Position numbers and translations under genes: made by a program. 64,000 bases of DNA, taken from contig JAFLVD010000005.1 of NCBI GenBank assembly GCA_022508485.1, positions 26,583-90,582 of the forward strand. The letters are read 5' to 3'. This document shows positions 1 through 9,432 of the stretch, one piece after another. The notes under the pieces were generated by a model. The model searched no databases and had not been told where the DNA came from. It saw nothing but the letters and a program-made list of their open reading frames with translations. This DNA is from Clostridiales bacterium. GTDB taxonomy: Bacteria > Bacillota > Clostridia > Christensenellales > Pumilibacteraceae. Position 1 is the first letter of the stretch; every line of letters starts with the position of its first letter.

Positions 1-2
1 AC

Positions 3-1067
3 GAGACAAAAGACTCGGACAGCGATACCAAAAACTCGCGCACCGAAATTAAGCTTACCTTCGATAAATACGTAAACGTTCGGTCGATTATGATTTACAA
101 CAGTATCGACCTTAACCATATCTTTACCAATATCAGTTCCATTTCGCTCAATACCAAAAAGGGCGTACGCACTATCTCCAACGTTCCGTTCGACATGGAC
201 TGGCACCTCAGTAAGGATTACGCGGTTATTCCCGGCGCCAACAGTATCGTAGAGTTTGCCGAAATGGCGGTTAACGAGATTACGATTACCGTATACGGCG
301 CGCCCGGAGAGCCGGTAAACATAAACGAGATTAAGGTGCTCGGCCGTAACGTAGAGTCTACCGCAGGCTCGGGCTATCTCAAGTCGTACAAGTACTCCGC
401 TCACGATCCCGTAGAGGCAATGCCTTACTACGAGAGCGAGAACTTCGGCAGGGTTACCGACTTCTACGGCCCCGGTCAGCATCTATACAGCACCTACGGC
501 TTCGATCTTTCGCACGACGAGTCGGATCACTACGTAGATAAGACCTGGGCAGGCAACATGCAGGAAATTTACTTTAAAGAGGTAAACGCCAACATTCTTT
601 ACGTCGAGGTAGAAATGTCGGTCATGGACCACAGAAACACCTACAACTTTGACCCGGCGCCTAAGGCAGGTATAGTGCTCAGAACAAAGAACAAGACGTT
701 TATTAGCTACAATATCGACTACCAGTCCACGTTCGATACCAACTTTGTCGGATACGTAGAGAGTAACACCGCAGGTACCGACTACTACTGGGAAGGCTAT
801 AAGTCGTATCAGGCCCCCGGCATTTCCTATACGGGTACAAACTACGTTAAGCTCGGTCTTGCGAGGATAAACGACCTTATCTATATGTTTGCCAACGGTA
901 ACCCCGTCGCTATGGAAGGCGCGCGCCTGTTTAACGACGACGCGTCCACGTCCACCGCGGTAGGCTTTGTAGCTTTCAACGTGTTTACTCGCTACAAGAA
1001 CTATTCCGTAATCACCGAAGAAAGCGCGGTTAAAGCAAAGCTTGCCTCCCTTGGCGTTACGGTTTAA
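3..1067 (+). CDS. C-terminal part of a secreted protein of the glycan locus (5' end outside window)
   Basis: The frame is open to the left edge of the window, so this is the 3' part of a longer gene; the first internal ATG at 90 is unlikely to be the true start. No catalytic motif is visible. The last 180 residues are beta-rich, with KAGIVLRTKN, YVKLGLARINDLIYMFANG and AVGFVAFN. The same pattern occurs in the lipoprotein at 17014-19917 (KVGMVLKNDKY, YINLAIAKVGQEMYLIVNG, FVAGAMSFN), so both probably carry one concanavalin-like sugar-binding fold. The upstream segment, read from position 3, could be a discoidin-like module, but this is weak. It is probably extracytoplasmic and part of the ABC transporter and glycosidase locus that follows. 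Function is otherwise unknown. Confidence 0.75.
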   Translation, partial: ETKDSDSDTKNSRTEIKLTFDKYVNVRSIMIYNSIDLNHIFTNISSISLNTKKGVRTISNVPFDMDWHLSKDYAVIPGANSIVEFAEMAVNEITITVYGAPGEPVNINEIKVLGRNVESTAGSGYLKSYKYSAHDPVEAMPYYESENFGRVTDFYGPGQHLYSTYGFDLSHDESDHYVDKTWAGNMQEIYFKEVNANILYVEVEMSVMDHRNTYNFDPAPKAGIVLRTKNKTFISYNIDYQSTFDTNFVGYVESNTAGTDYYWEGYKSYQAPGISYTGTNYVKLGLARINDLIYMFANGNPVAMEGARLFNDDASTSTAVGFVAFNVFTRYKNYSVITEESAVKAKLASLGVTV

Positions 1068-1100
1068 TACGGAAACCGATATACAAATACAAAACGATAT

Positions 1101-1127
1101 TATAGCCCGACGGTTTGTCGGGCTATA
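1101..1127. terminator. Inverted repeat, possible weak terminator
   Basis: A perfect stem (TATAGCCCGAC with GTCGGGCTATA, 5-nt loop) sits between the partial gene and the next one. No U-run follows on the plus strand, so termination may be partial and the downstream membrane genes may still be reached by read-through. Confidence 0.4.
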
Positions 1128-1158
1128 AATCGTAAATCTCAGCAATATTGCGCCGATC

Positions 1159-1665
1159 ATGACCGAACTATACCCCGAAAAAGACAGACAATCCGCCGCC
1201 TCGGCAAGAACAAAATCACTTTTGATATACGTTGTCATAAGCGTTTTTTGCGTTGCCGTGTGCGCGCTGTTTGTGGTGCTGTACACTAAACACGAGAAAT
1301 TGCTCTTTCTGTGCGCGGCAATCGATTTTGTCATAACCGTAGGGCTTATATGGTACTCGGTGCTGTACTTTGCACACGTTTTTCCCAAGTATACCGGCAA
1401 GCTTCGCATTTACAAGGTGATGGAAAACGCCGTTACAAAAACGCTGTCTTTAACCTTTGTTTCGGCAAAAGAAAAGAAGGTTATCGAGCACGTCGAGTAT
1501 GTATACTGCGAGTTCGAGAGCGACGGGGAAAGTATCGAGCTTTTGGTTGCGCCCGGCTGGGAAAACGTGTTTAAGGCAGGGCGACGCTACGAAATAAAAG
1601 TCATGGGCGAGCGTGTTACCGCATTTTGCGAGGCGGACGGACGATCGGGTGCGAGGAAAGACTGA
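1159..1665 (+). CDS. Small two-helix membrane protein, unknown function
   Basis: This is a 168-residue protein with a short charged N-terminus and two hydrophobic segments at about residues 14-35 and 40-65. A soluble beta-rich tail of about 100 residues follows. I do not recognise the family. Its stop codon overlaps the ATG of the next gene (ATGA), so the two are translationally coupled. The next three genes also overlap, which makes a four-gene run ending in an ABC ATPase. It may therefore assist a transporter, but no functional motif supports a specific role. The upstream ribosome-binding site is weak. Confidence 0.7.
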   Translation: MTELYPEKDRQSAASARTKSLLIYVVISVFCVAVCALFVVLYTKHEKLLFLCAAIDFVITVGLIWYSVLYFAHVFPKYTGKLRIYKVMENAVTKTLSLTFVSAKEKKVIEHVEYVYCEFESDGESIELLVAPGWENVFKAGRRYEIKVMGERVTAFCEADGRSGARKD

Positions 1666-2234
1666 TGAGTAAATTCCTTTCACCCGAAATGAAAAAAACG
1701 CTCGCAAAGCCCTGGCTTTGGCTTACGGCGATTGTCGTGTCCGCCGGAATTTGGACGCTTGTTTTTTACTGGGCGTCCCGTCCTCCGATAGAGAAAAAGT
1801 TCAATCTTTGGGTTGGCGCGCCGTTCGAGCTAAACAACGAGCTTAAAAGTAAAATCGAGGACGTGTGCTTTTCCGCAGGCATGAAGGAAAACTACATAAA
1901 TTCCTACGACCCGAGCGACCATTCCTACGCGATAGCATTTTCAATGCAGGCGGCTTCTACCGACGTGTTTATATTGCACAAGGACGAAGCGCTTGCCGAG
2001 GCGGAAGCGGAGGTTTTTCGGTCGCTTCCCGACAAGTATAAGGGCGTAAATTCGCTCGAATACGTTTATAAAACAGACGGCGGCGAGGATGTCGCCAAAG
2101 TGATAGGCGTTAAATTCGTAGGGGAATACTACGTGTTTATCGGAAGTAAAAGCGTTAAAAGCAACAGCCTTCTTTATTCCGTAGTCGATTTACTTGTCGA
2201 GTACGGTATGGCGGCGGAGGACGGCACTCAGTGA
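1665..2234 (+). CDS. Membrane-anchored protein in an ABC transporter operon
   Basis: The start is placed at the ATG at 1665, which overlaps the stop of the previous gene; an upstream in-frame start at 1626 would lie inside that gene. The protein has about 189 residues: a short cytoplasmic N-terminus, one hydrophobic segment at about residues 16-37 (WLWLTAIVVSAGIWTLVFYW), and an extracytoplasmic domain of about 150 residues. That domain starts with FNLWVGAPFELNNELKSKI, a pattern faintly like a solute-binding lobe, but it is too short for a full binding protein. The 3' end overlaps the next gene by 4 bases. I do not recognise the family. Its context suggests an accessory of the carbohydrate ABC system. 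Confidence 0.7.
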   Translation: MSKFLSPEMKKTLAKPWLWLTAIVVSAGIWTLVFYWASRPPIEKKFNLWVGAPFELNNELKSKIEDVCFSAGMKENYINSYDPSDHSYAIAFSMQAASTDVFILHKDEALAEAEAEVFRSLPDKYKGVNSLEYVYKTDGGEDVAKVIGVKFVGEYYVFIGSKSVKSNSLLYSVVDLLVEYGMAAEDGTQ

Positions 2235-3292
2235 AAAACAGAGGAATAATAAAAAGGCTCGTATTCGGAAAGCAACGCGAAAACGACCTTACAGAAGCGG
2301 ACCTCCCTTCAACGAGACCGAAGCTGTTTGCGTTTGTCATGCGGACGCGGTTCGGGATTATGTTTAGGGCAAATCTTCTTGCCGCGCTGTTTTTTCTTCC
2401 GTTTATCGCATGGGACGTATATATAGGATCTGCCATTGCCGCTTTCGTTCAAGGCATGACCGCCGCCGAGTATTTTTCCAACCTTATCAATCTTACTCTT
2501 CTTCATTACGGCGTAAATATCGTTTTTATCATGATAGGCTGCGTGGGGCTTGCAGGGCTGTTGTACGTATGCAGGCGGATTGTTTGGGGGCAGTCGGTAA
2601 AAATCCTTCAAGACTTCGGTAAGGGTATTAAACAGAGCTTTAAGCAGTTTTTGGGGCTTGGACTGTTAACCGGACTTGTGCTTCTCCTCGTAGAATACGC
2701 CGTGCCGGCGTCCCTTCTCGTTATGACGCCCGAAAACACGTTCTGGCCGGCGTTCGGCATGGGGCTTGCGATTGTGTTTGCGGTTATCTGGTTCGTCGCG
2801 ATGATGTTTGCGTTTAATATGAGCTCGCTTTACAACATCGATTTTATTCGGCTTATTATAGGCAGCTTTAAACTTACCTTTAAACGGCTTTTGCGCAGTC
2901 TCGGCATAGCTATTCTCTCGCTCGCGCCCATACTCGTATTTATGTTTATGCCGTGGGCGTTTGTTCAGATTATAGGCTACGCGGTAACGATTGTGTTTTC
3001 GCTCGGCTTTGCCGGGGTGCTTCAAACGGTGTACTGCCACGGCGTGTTCGACGACTTTATTAACAAGGACTCGTATCCGGCTTACGTGCGCATGGGTATG
3101 CGCGGCGAGGGCGGAGAGGAATACGGCGTTTCGGAGGACGAGAGCGATACCGAAAACAATTCCGATCGGCAAGCCGTTCAAGGCGAGGATAATTCGGTAG
3201 ACGAGCAAGAGCCGGGCGAACAAACCGAATCGGCTCGCGAAACGGTCGATAACGCGCAATCCTCCGAAGAGAATAAAGGCGGTGAAACGTGA
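2231..3292 (+). CDS. DUF624/YesL-like polytopic membrane protein
   Basis: The protein has 353 residues with about six hydrophobic helices: near residues 38-60, 80-110, 140-170, 175-205, 225-250 and 255-275. The N-terminal part (FGIMFRANLLAALFFLPFIA) resembles the DUF624/YesL proteins that accompany carbohydrate ABC transporters in Bacillota; this is a family-level impression rather than a proven match. The last 70 residues are very acidic and Gln/Glu-rich and are probably disordered and cytoplasmic. It overlaps the gene before it and the ABC ATPase after it by 4 bases each, so the three products are probably made together. It could be an unusual permease subunit or an accessory protein. Confidence 0.7.
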   Translation: MKNRGIIKRLVFGKQRENDLTEADLPSTRPKLFAFVMRTRFGIMFRANLLAALFFLPFIAWDVYIGSAIAAFVQGMTAAEYFSNLINLTLLHYGVNIVFIMIGCVGLAGLLYVCRRIVWGQSVKILQDFGKGIKQSFKQFLGLGLLTGLVLLLVEYAVPASLLVMTPENTFWPAFGMGLAIVFAVIWFVAMMFAFNMSSLYNIDFIRLIIGSFKLTFKRLLRSLGIAILSLAPILVFMFMPWAFVQIIGYAVTIVFSLGFAGVLQTVYCHGVFDDFINKDSYPAYVRMGMRGEGGEEYGVSEDESDTENNSDRQAVQGEDNSVDEQEPGEQTESARETVDNAQSSEENKGGET

Positions 3293-4857
3293 ACATTACC
3301 GCCAAGTATTTAACCAAAGTTTTCGATGGCGGCGTGTATGCTCTGAACGGTTTCAGCGCGGAGATACAAAGCGGATCAGCCGTGTCGGTGCTCGGCGAGT
3401 CGGGCTGCGGAAAAACGACCCTATTAAGGCTTCTTTCAGGGCTTGAAAACCCGTCGTCGGGCGAGCTGTATTTCGACGGCGTTTTGTACAAGGACTGTCC
3501 AATGAAAACGCGCGATACCGCGGTCGTGTTTCAGGACTACATACTGTACCCACGCATGACCGTATGGGAAAACGTGGAGACGGCGCTCGAACGGTACGAC
3601 CTTCCGCGCGAAGAATCGGAAGCGAGGGTAAGGGCGGTGCTGTCCGACCTCGGGTTGCTGCGGTTTAAAAACCAACTTCCGCGCTACCTTTCGGGCGGTC
3701 AGCAGCAGCGCGTTGCAATAGCAAGGGCGATAGTTAGAGACCCGTCGCTTTTACTTTTTGACGAACCGCTGTCCAATATCGCGCAGGAGCAGCGCGACGA
3801 GTACATTAAATTGATAACGGAAATGCGAGAGCGGCTTCCCAAGTCGACGATAGTTTACGTTACGCACAATCCGCGCGAGGCTATGATTGTGGGCGACTAC
3901 CTTCTTATCATGAACGAAGGGAAGTGCATTCAGTTCGGCAAAAAGGAACGCGTATGGAAATATCCGTACTCGCTGGACGTGGCGCTCACCATTTCGGCCG
4001 AGCCTAAAACGATAGCCGGCGCGGTTAAGGGCGGATCCTTTACCGGCTACGACGATTTGTCCTCGCCGTTCCCCGTGCGCGCTGACTCTCGGCCGCTTTC
4101 GGTTAACTTCGACACCGACTACGAGGGCGAGGCTACGCTTTTATATAATGCCTACGACGACGATTCGCCCGTTTTGTTCGACGAAAAGGGCGACGCGCTC
4201 ACCGGTGAAAAGGACACGGTGTACCTTAGCGGCGTTTTCGACGGAAAGACCGTTAAGTTCGGCGGCACGGCGTTTACGCCCGATGAGGATTTTAAACAGC
4301 GGTTTTTCGGCGATTACGGCGTTGTTAAGGTAGGCATAAAGAGCATTGCGTTTAGGACAAAGCCAAAGCCGTACGATATAGAGCTTTCCGCGACAAAGGA
4401 AGGCGACGAGTATACCGTAAACGGTGAAAAGTTTACTCTGTTTTTAACCGGCTTTACCGATAAGTTGTACGTTTCGCCAAGCGACGTCGAGCTTTTCGAC
4501 GCCCAAACGGGAGGGCGCGTTCTCGCGCATTACCGCGTGTACAAGGAAATAGGCGAAGGCGTGGCAAAAGGCGGCGTGCTTAAAGTGCCGAGCGGCGTTA
4601 TCCCCGTGGACGGAGGAATAAGCGGCAAAGTTAAGTTTTCGTTTAACCGCAAGCACGTAACGGCAATAAAAAAGGGCGGAATTAAAGCGATTTGTCTCGA
4701 CGAGGAAGAGATTTCCGCAAACGAAAAGCTTGTGTACTGCTCGATTAAAGGGTTTACAAACTACGTAACGCTGCATTCGGGCGTCGACCAAACCTTTCTC
4801 GACAAAAAGAAACTCCGCATTGCGATTGCGCACGGCGGCGTAACGGTAAAAAAATAA
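3289..4857 (+). CDS. ABC transporter ATPase, MalK/UgpC-like, with a long C-terminal extension
   Basis: This is an ATP-hydrolysing subunit of an importer, most likely for a sugar or oligosaccharide. The first 235 residues contain Walker A (GESGCGKTT, about residues 36-44), the signature LSGGQQQRVAIARAIV, Walker B LLLFDEPLSN and the switch His in YVTHNPREAM. MalK-type subunits usually have about 370 residues; this one has 522. The extra C-terminal part is beta-rich and seems to contain TOBE-like segments in duplicate. It overlaps the DUF624-like gene by 4 bases, and the GH2 glycosidase follows after 31 bases. No permease or full solute-binding protein is visible here, so these may lie upstream of the window, or the membrane proteins before it fill those roles. 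Confidence 0.88.
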   Translation: MNITAKYLTKVFDGGVYALNGFSAEIQSGSAVSVLGESGCGKTTLLRLLSGLENPSSGELYFDGVLYKDCPMKTRDTAVVFQDYILYPRMTVWENVETALERYDLPREESEARVRAVLSDLGLLRFKNQLPRYLSGGQQQRVAIARAIVRDPSLLLFDEPLSNIAQEQRDEYIKLITEMRERLPKSTIVYVTHNPREAMIVGDYLLIMNEGKCIQFGKKERVWKYPYSLDVALTISAEPKTIAGAVKGGSFTGYDDLSSPFPVRADSRPLSVNFDTDYEGEATLLYNAYDDDSPVLFDEKGDALTGEKDTVYLSGVFDGKTVKFGGTAFTPDEDFKQRFFGDYGVVKVGIKSIAFRTKPKPYDIELSATKEGDEYTVNGEKFTLFLTGFTDKLYVSPSDVELFDAQTGGRVLAHYRVYKEIGEGVAKGGVLKVPSGVIPVDGGISGKVKFSFNRKHVTAIKKGGIKAICLDEEEISANEKLVYCSIKGFTNYVTLHSGVDQTFLDKKKLRIAIAHGGVTVKK

Positions 4858-4888
4858 TTCCAAAAATAACCTAAAAAGGAAAAATATT

Positions 4889-6640
4889 ATGAACAACCTC
4901 AGAAATGAATACCCCAGGCCTCAATTTAAACGCGACGAATGGCTTACACTTAACGGCGAGTGGGAGTTTGCGTTCGACGATAACCGCGACGGCGAAAAAC
5001 GCTCGCTTCACACAGGCAAGGTCGCGCTCGATAAGGTGATTAACGTACCGTTTACATATCAATACCCGGCAAGCGGAATAGGCGACACGACGGTTCACAG
5101 CACCGTTTGGTACCGTAAAAGCTTTACGGTGGATAAAAAAATGCAAAAGCAGCGTGCTCTTCTTTGCTTTAACGCGTGCGATTACGAAACGGACGTGTGG
5201 GTTAACGGCTACCACGCTATTAAACACGTCGGCGGATATACTCCTTTTTCGGCGGATATAACGCAGTATCTTAATAAAAACGGCGTTAATACCGTGGTGG
5301 TGCGCTGCTTCGATCCGGCGGACCCCACCATTCCGCGCGGAAAGCAGAGCTGGCGCGACAAGCCGTTCAGCTGCTGGTACGTACCCAACACCGGGATTTG
5401 GCAGAGCGTGTGGGTTGAATTTACGGGCGACGACGCCGTATCTGCGTTTTCGCTTACGCCCGACATCGACACCTGCTCGTTCGGTGGGCTTATAACCACC
5501 CTTTACGGCAAGGCGGACGAGATTGGATTGGACGTTTACTACGCCGGCGAAAAGATAAAGACTCAAAGGATTTCCGCCGACGGTAAGTACACAAGATACA
5601 ACGTTTCGCTCATGGAACTCGACTTTGTGGACGAAAAGCACTACTGGTCGCCCGAAAAGCCAAATCTTTTCTATCTCGACGTTTCGCTGTATATGGGCGG
5701 AAAGCTTGTTGACTCGGCGCACACTCGCTTCGGCATGCGCAAGGTGTCCATAGATAACGGTGGGGCGGTAACGCTTAATAACGGCAAGCTTTATCAGCGG
5801 CTTATTCTCGACCAGGGCTATTGGAAGGAGAGCGGAATCACTCCGCCGTCCGTAGAAGCTATCAGGCACGATATAGAAATCGCAAAGGCTATGGGCTTTA
5901 ACGGTGCGAGAAAGCACCAAAAGTTCGAGGACCCGTATTTTTACTATCTCGCCGACGAGCTTGGATATCTTACCTGGTGCGAAATGCCGTCCGCGTACAA
6001 CTTTAATCCAGATATGGTTTACGCGCAGGTTAAAGAGTGGCAGGAGATTATCGCAGTCGCGCGTAACTTTGCGAGCGTGGTGTGCTACGTTCCGCTTAAC
6101 GAAAGCTGGGGTACACGCAAAATACTCGTCAACGATAACCAGCAGGATTATGCGCGCGCGCTGTACTCGCTTACGCACGCGATTGACGGAAGCCGTCCCG
6201 TTTCCACCAACGACGGTTGGGAATGCCTCGGCGCTACCGATATACTCGGCATACACGACTACGCGTATTCGGGCGACGACTTTAAGGAAAAATACGACCC
6301 CGAGTCGTTCGACACCATGTATCCGCAGGGCAGAAAGCTTATGGCCGACGGCTGTTCTTACCGCGGTCAGCCCGTCCTTCTTACCGAGTTCGGCGGAATA
6401 GCCATGCAGAGCGGCTGTAAGGACGGAAACTGGGGATATAACAGCGGCGCCAAAACTCACGAAGAGTTTTACGCACGGCTGGAAAATTTGATGAACGGAA
6501 TTTACGAGTGCGATTTCTGCGGTTATTGCTACACCCAGCTCACCGACGTTCAGCAGGAAATAAACGGACTTCTCGACGAGGACCACAAGCCCAAGTTCGA
6601 TAACGCTAAGCTAAAATCTATTTTCGAAAGGAAAGAGTAA
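4889..6640 (+). CDS. Glycoside hydrolase family 2 enzyme (beta-galactosidase/beta-glucuronidase type)
   Basis: The protein has 583 residues and the GH2 order: a jelly-roll sugar-binding domain (about 1-180, with FNACDYETDVWVNG and GGYTPFSADIT), an Ig-like domain (about 185-280) and a TIM barrel. The acid/base Glu is in LNESWG (E405) and the nucleophile is predicted in LTEFGG (E500). No signal peptide is visible, so it probably acts in the cytoplasm on sugars imported by the transporter encoded just upstream. AAGGA stands before the ATG. Specificity cannot be read from the sequence; short GH2 proteins of this kind include beta-galactosidases, beta-glucuronidases and beta-mannosidases. Confidence 0.9.
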   Translation: MNNLRNEYPRPQFKRDEWLTLNGEWEFAFDDNRDGEKRSLHTGKVALDKVINVPFTYQYPASGIGDTTVHSTVWYRKSFTVDKKMQKQRALLCFNACDYETDVWVNGYHAIKHVGGYTPFSADITQYLNKNGVNTVVVRCFDPADPTIPRGKQSWRDKPFSCWYVPNTGIWQSVWVEFTGDDAVSAFSLTPDIDTCSFGGLITTLYGKADEIGLDVYYAGEKIKTQRISADGKYTRYNVSLMELDFVDEKHYWSPEKPNLFYLDVSLYMGGKLVDSAHTRFGMRKVSIDNGGAVTLNNGKLYQRLILDQGYWKESGITPPSVEAIRHDIEIAKAMGFNGARKHQKFEDPYFYYLADELGYLTWCEMPSAYNFNPDMVYAQVKEWQEIIAVARNFASVVCYVPLNESWGTRKILVNDNQQDYARALYSLTHAIDGSRPVSTNDGWECLGATDILGIHDYAYSGDDFKEKYDPESFDTMYPQGRKLMADGCSYRGQPVLLTEFGGIAMQSGCKDGNWGYNSGAKTHEEFYARLENLMNGIYECDFCGYCYTQLTDVQQEINGLLDEDHKPKFDNAKLKSIFERKE

Positions 6641-6758
6641 ATCTTAACGTAAAGTTTGCGTTTAGCCGTTTTAACTTTTGCATGTAAAATAAATAACAAT
6701 GCTTACTCTGCGGCGACTGCATGTATGATACAATTAAAAAACTCATGGGGGAATTAAG

Positions 6759-8261
6759 ATGAAAAAAGTATTATCTGCGATTGTTTCGGCCGTTCTTATG
6801 GCGGCGGTCGGCTGTGCGTTTGTCGGCTGTTCTTCGCAGCCCGGCAAGGACGGCGTTGACGGAATTAACGGAATAGACGGCAGCGACGGAAAAAACGGTG
6901 CCTCCGCTTACGAGCTTTTTGTCGAGTCGCACCCCGGTTACGACAAGAGCGAGGAGGAGTGGCTTAACGATCTCGCCGCCGGCAGGCTTGCCGACAAAAA
7001 CGAATACAATATAGTGTCATACGGCAGAAACTATAACGGCACGCTGACGTCGGGCACCGCAAGCTCGGACGGGTCGACTCTCTCGCTCGACGCCGCTGTT
7101 GTTAAGCTTAATAACGACGTAATCGTTCCCATTGGATCTAACGCCGAGTGGGAAATAAACATCGGCGGCGTGCTTTCTAACGGCGACGCGAGCGCGGAAA
7201 TACTCACTTCGCTCGATAAATCGGTTAACGGTAGGGTGTATTTCGGCGTGTATGCCGGCAATAATATCGCGTACCTCGGTGTAAACGTGGGCGGAATCTA
7301 CTTTAACTACTGCTGGAACGTTCAGGGTTCGGTTATTAAGTCGGCGCACGACTACACGGTAAAATACAAGGACGGAACGTATACGCTGTCGGTTGACGGC
7401 GGCTCGGCTATCCGTTTTTCCAAAATTAACCAAAACCAGGATATAAACGGCGCGCTTACGGTATCGGACGCCAAAGTGGCAAGCGCCGAGCTTAACGACA
7501 AAATCCGCGCCGCAAACGGTCAGGATTACTTCGCGATTACGGCTATCGGCGCGGACACGCACAAGGTGTCGTGCAAGCTTAAATACGTAGACGTAAAAAC
7601 CTCGTCGATTTACACCTACGAGAACATGTCGCACCATCCGCTTTACGGTAAAACGGTATACCATCTCGGATCGTCCATTTCCAGAGGCTATGCAAACGGA
7701 GGCGTTTCGTTTGCCGACCAAATCTCGGCGCTTACCGGAAGCTCGTTCGTAAAGGAAGCGGTGGACGGAACTCCGCTCGTAGGTCCTGCCACCAATTCGT
7801 ACGTCGGTAGGTTCGATTCCAACCTTAAAAACAATCTTTCGACCGATAAGCCGGCGTTTCTCGTATTGCAGCTCAGCACCAACGACTTTTCGCAGGGCAA
7901 GCAGGTGGGGACGGCGCTTGCGGACGTTACCTCCGGCTTTGACACGACCACGGTAAGCGGCGCGATAGAGTATATCGTTTCCGAAACGAAGCGGTATTCG
8001 CCCGATACGAAGGTGCTTATCTATACCTGCGCCATAAAGGACTCGTGGGCTTGGCGCGCAAACTACGGTCAGTTTGTAAACCTTCAGCTTAAAACCATTG
8101 CAAACAAGTGGGATAACGTTACCGTCGTAGACCTATTCAACGCCAAAACGATAAACTCGCTGTCCTGGATGAGCGACGATATTCACCCCACGGGACACGA
8201 GTATGCCAACCACTTTACGCCGGCGATGATAAACACAATGGTCGGCTTGCTTAAAGCGTAA
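6759..8261 (+). CDS. SGNH/GDSL-hydrolase lipoprotein with collagen-like and LamG-like parts
   Basis: The protein has 500 residues. A lipoprotein signal peptide (lipobox near AFVGC, about residue 24) is followed by Gly-X-Y repeats (GKDGVDGINGIDGSDGKNG) and the GASAYELFV/EEEWLNDLAAG motif that often follows such repeats in secreted proteins. Residues 90-225 form a LamG-like beta-sandwich. The C-terminal 200 residues are an SGNH hydrolase: block I HLGSSISRG with the Ser, block III QLSTNDFSQG, and block V DIHPTGHEY with the Asp-His pair. It is probably an extracellular carbohydrate esterase that deacylates glycans. GGGGGAA precedes the ATG. A convergent AraC gene follows. Confidence 0.88.
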   Translation: MKKVLSAIVSAVLMAAVGCAFVGCSSQPGKDGVDGINGIDGSDGKNGASAYELFVESHPGYDKSEEEWLNDLAAGRLADKNEYNIVSYGRNYNGTLTSGTASSDGSTLSLDAAVVKLNNDVIVPIGSNAEWEINIGGVLSNGDASAEILTSLDKSVNGRVYFGVYAGNNIAYLGVNVGGIYFNYCWNVQGSVIKSAHDYTVKYKDGTYTLSVDGGSAIRFSKINQNQDINGALTVSDAKVASAELNDKIRAANGQDYFAITAIGADTHKVSCKLKYVDVKTSSIYTYENMSHHPLYGKTVYHLGSSISRGYANGGVSFADQISALTGSSFVKEAVDGTPLVGPATNSYVGRFDSNLKNNLSTDKPAFLVLQLSTNDFSQGKQVGTALADVTSGFDTTTVSGAIEYIVSETKRYSPDTKVLIYTCAIKDSWAWRANYGQFVNLQLKTIANKWDNVTVVDLFNAKTINSLSWMSDDIHPTGHEYANHFTPAMINTMVGLLKA

Positions 8262-8280
8262 AAGAATCCCTTCCGTGAAA

Positions 8281-8319
8281 AATGCACCGCATAAAGTATT
8301 ACTACTTTTGGGGTGCATT
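8281..8319. terminator. Hairpin between convergent genes
   Basis: AATGCACC pairs with GGTGCATT across a loop of about 23 nt, in the gap between the SGNH lipoprotein gene and the end of the AraC gene. A clear U-run is lacking directly after it, so this is a modest prediction. Confidence 0.35.
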
Positions 8320-8387
8320 CGGGTGCGGATATGATTTTTTGTACCGTACTTTAAATTATAGATACAGTGCGCGAAATATACGGCCCC

Positions 8388-9269
8388 TTAATTGTCCTGC
8401 GGCGAGACCATTTGCTTACGGTATTCTCCCGGCGACATGCCGACCTTGCGCTTAAACAGCGACGAAAAATAGTTCTGTTCGCAAAAACCGAGCGCCTCCG
8501 CAATTTCGCTTACGCGCATACTTGTTGTTGCGAGCATGTCCTTTGCGATTTCTATTTTTCGCTCGATATAGTAAGAGTAGGGGGTTGTACCGTAGTATTT
8601 TTTAAACTCGCTTATCACGTGCACTTTGGAAACGAGCAGCTTTTCCGCTATCGTATCGACGGTTATATTGCCGTAAACGTTGTCGTCGAGCATGAGCTTT
8701 GTCGACTTTGCGACGGCGGAGGCGCGCGTCTTGTTGTTTTCGTTTTGGGCGAGCTTGTTTATAACCCGGAATATAATCTCGGCGGCTGTATAGCAAACCT
8801 CGTCGTTAAAGATTGTGTTTTCGGCAAGGCGTATAAGCTCTGAAAAAAGCGCCTTACAGTCCGAGTTGTGAAATACCACCTTGCCGCTAAGCGAGTACAT
8901 GCGCAGTATTTCCTTGATTATGTTGCTTCTTATGTTCATCCAGATTTTTTCGAAAGGATCGGATTTGTCCGCCCAGTATTTATGAGCGGAACCGTAGGGC
9001 AGAATGTACACGTCGCCTGCGCCAACCGTGTATTCCTGACCGTTACACACGATATGCCCGACGCCGTTGACCACGTACTCGAAAACGTAGTAGTCGCTGT
9101 GCTTGCGCTCGATGTAGTAGTTGGGATTGGGCCGCGTTATGCCGATACAATCGACGCAGATAGGCATACCGGCACCGCCGATAAAGTGCGTAATGCTCTC
9201 GTCGGAAACGTCGCCGTACTTGATATTATTAAACGGGTCGTAGTGCTTTCCTCGCGTATTATTGCGCAT
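8388..9269 (-). CDS. AraC-family transcriptional regulator
   Basis: The protein has 293 residues. An N-terminal cupin-like ligand-binding domain (about 20-150, with GVGHIVCNGQEYTVGAGDVY and ILPYGSAHKY) is followed by two C-terminal helix-turn-helix motifs (about 195-285, including AEALGFCEQNYFSSLFKRKV and GMSPGEYR). AraC proteins of this type sense a sugar and activate genes nearby. It stands divergent from the GH31 gene and convergent to the SGNH gene, so the polysaccharide locus on both sides is its likely target. AGAGGATT precedes the ATG. A strong SigA-like promoter drives it. Confidence 0.93.
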   Translation of the reverse strand: MRNNTRGKHYDPFNNIKYGDVSDESITHFIGGAGMPICVDCIGITRPNPNYYIERKHSDYYVFEYVVNGVGHIVCNGQEYTVGAGDVYILPYGSAHKYWADKSDPFEKIWMNIRSNIIKEILRMYSLSGKVVFHNSDCKALFSELIRLAENTIFNDEVCYTAAEIIFRVINKLAQNENNKTRASAVAKSTKLMLDDNVYGNITVDTIAEKLLVSKVHVISEFKKYYGTTPYSYYIERKIEIAKDMLATTSMRVSEIAEALGFCEQNYFSSLFKRKVGMSPGEYRKQMVSPQDN

Positions 9270-9359
9270 AATAATCCTCTAAACAGTTGTTTAAAATCGA
9301 GTTTTTCGCAGGTAAGGGACGGTGTTAAATAATGCTTACATTTACTTAAATTTTACTCA

Positions 9360-9388
9360 TTCAAATCGCAAATTACATTAATTATAAT
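9360..9388 (+). promoter_or_regulatory. Possible promoter of the GH31 gene, overlapping the AraC promoter
   Basis: TATAAT at 9383-9388 has only a poor -35 (TTCAAA, 9360-9365, 17-nt spacer). A weak -35 would fit dependence on the divergent AraC activator. It overlaps the opposing AraC promoter, so the two probably compete. Confidence 0.35.
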
Positions 9389-9409
9389 TATATTGAAGAC
9401 GTTTGTCAA
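9381..9409 (-). promoter_or_regulatory. Promoter of the AraC gene
   Basis: On the minus strand TTGACA (9404-9409) is followed after exactly 17 nt by TATAAT (9381-9386). This leaves a leader of about 105 nt before the AraC ATG. Confidence 0.75.
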
Positions 9410-9432
9410 CTAAAATGTTATAGGGGGAAACC

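Noticed and set aside
3060..3491. Minus-strand frame across the ABC ATPase start
   Set aside because: It overlaps two well-supported plus-strand genes and has no conserved features.
4871..6586. Long minus-strand open frame of 571 codons
   Set aside because: It lies opposite the GH2 gene, which has all catalytic motifs. The antisense frame has no motif or ribosome-binding site and arises from codon bias.
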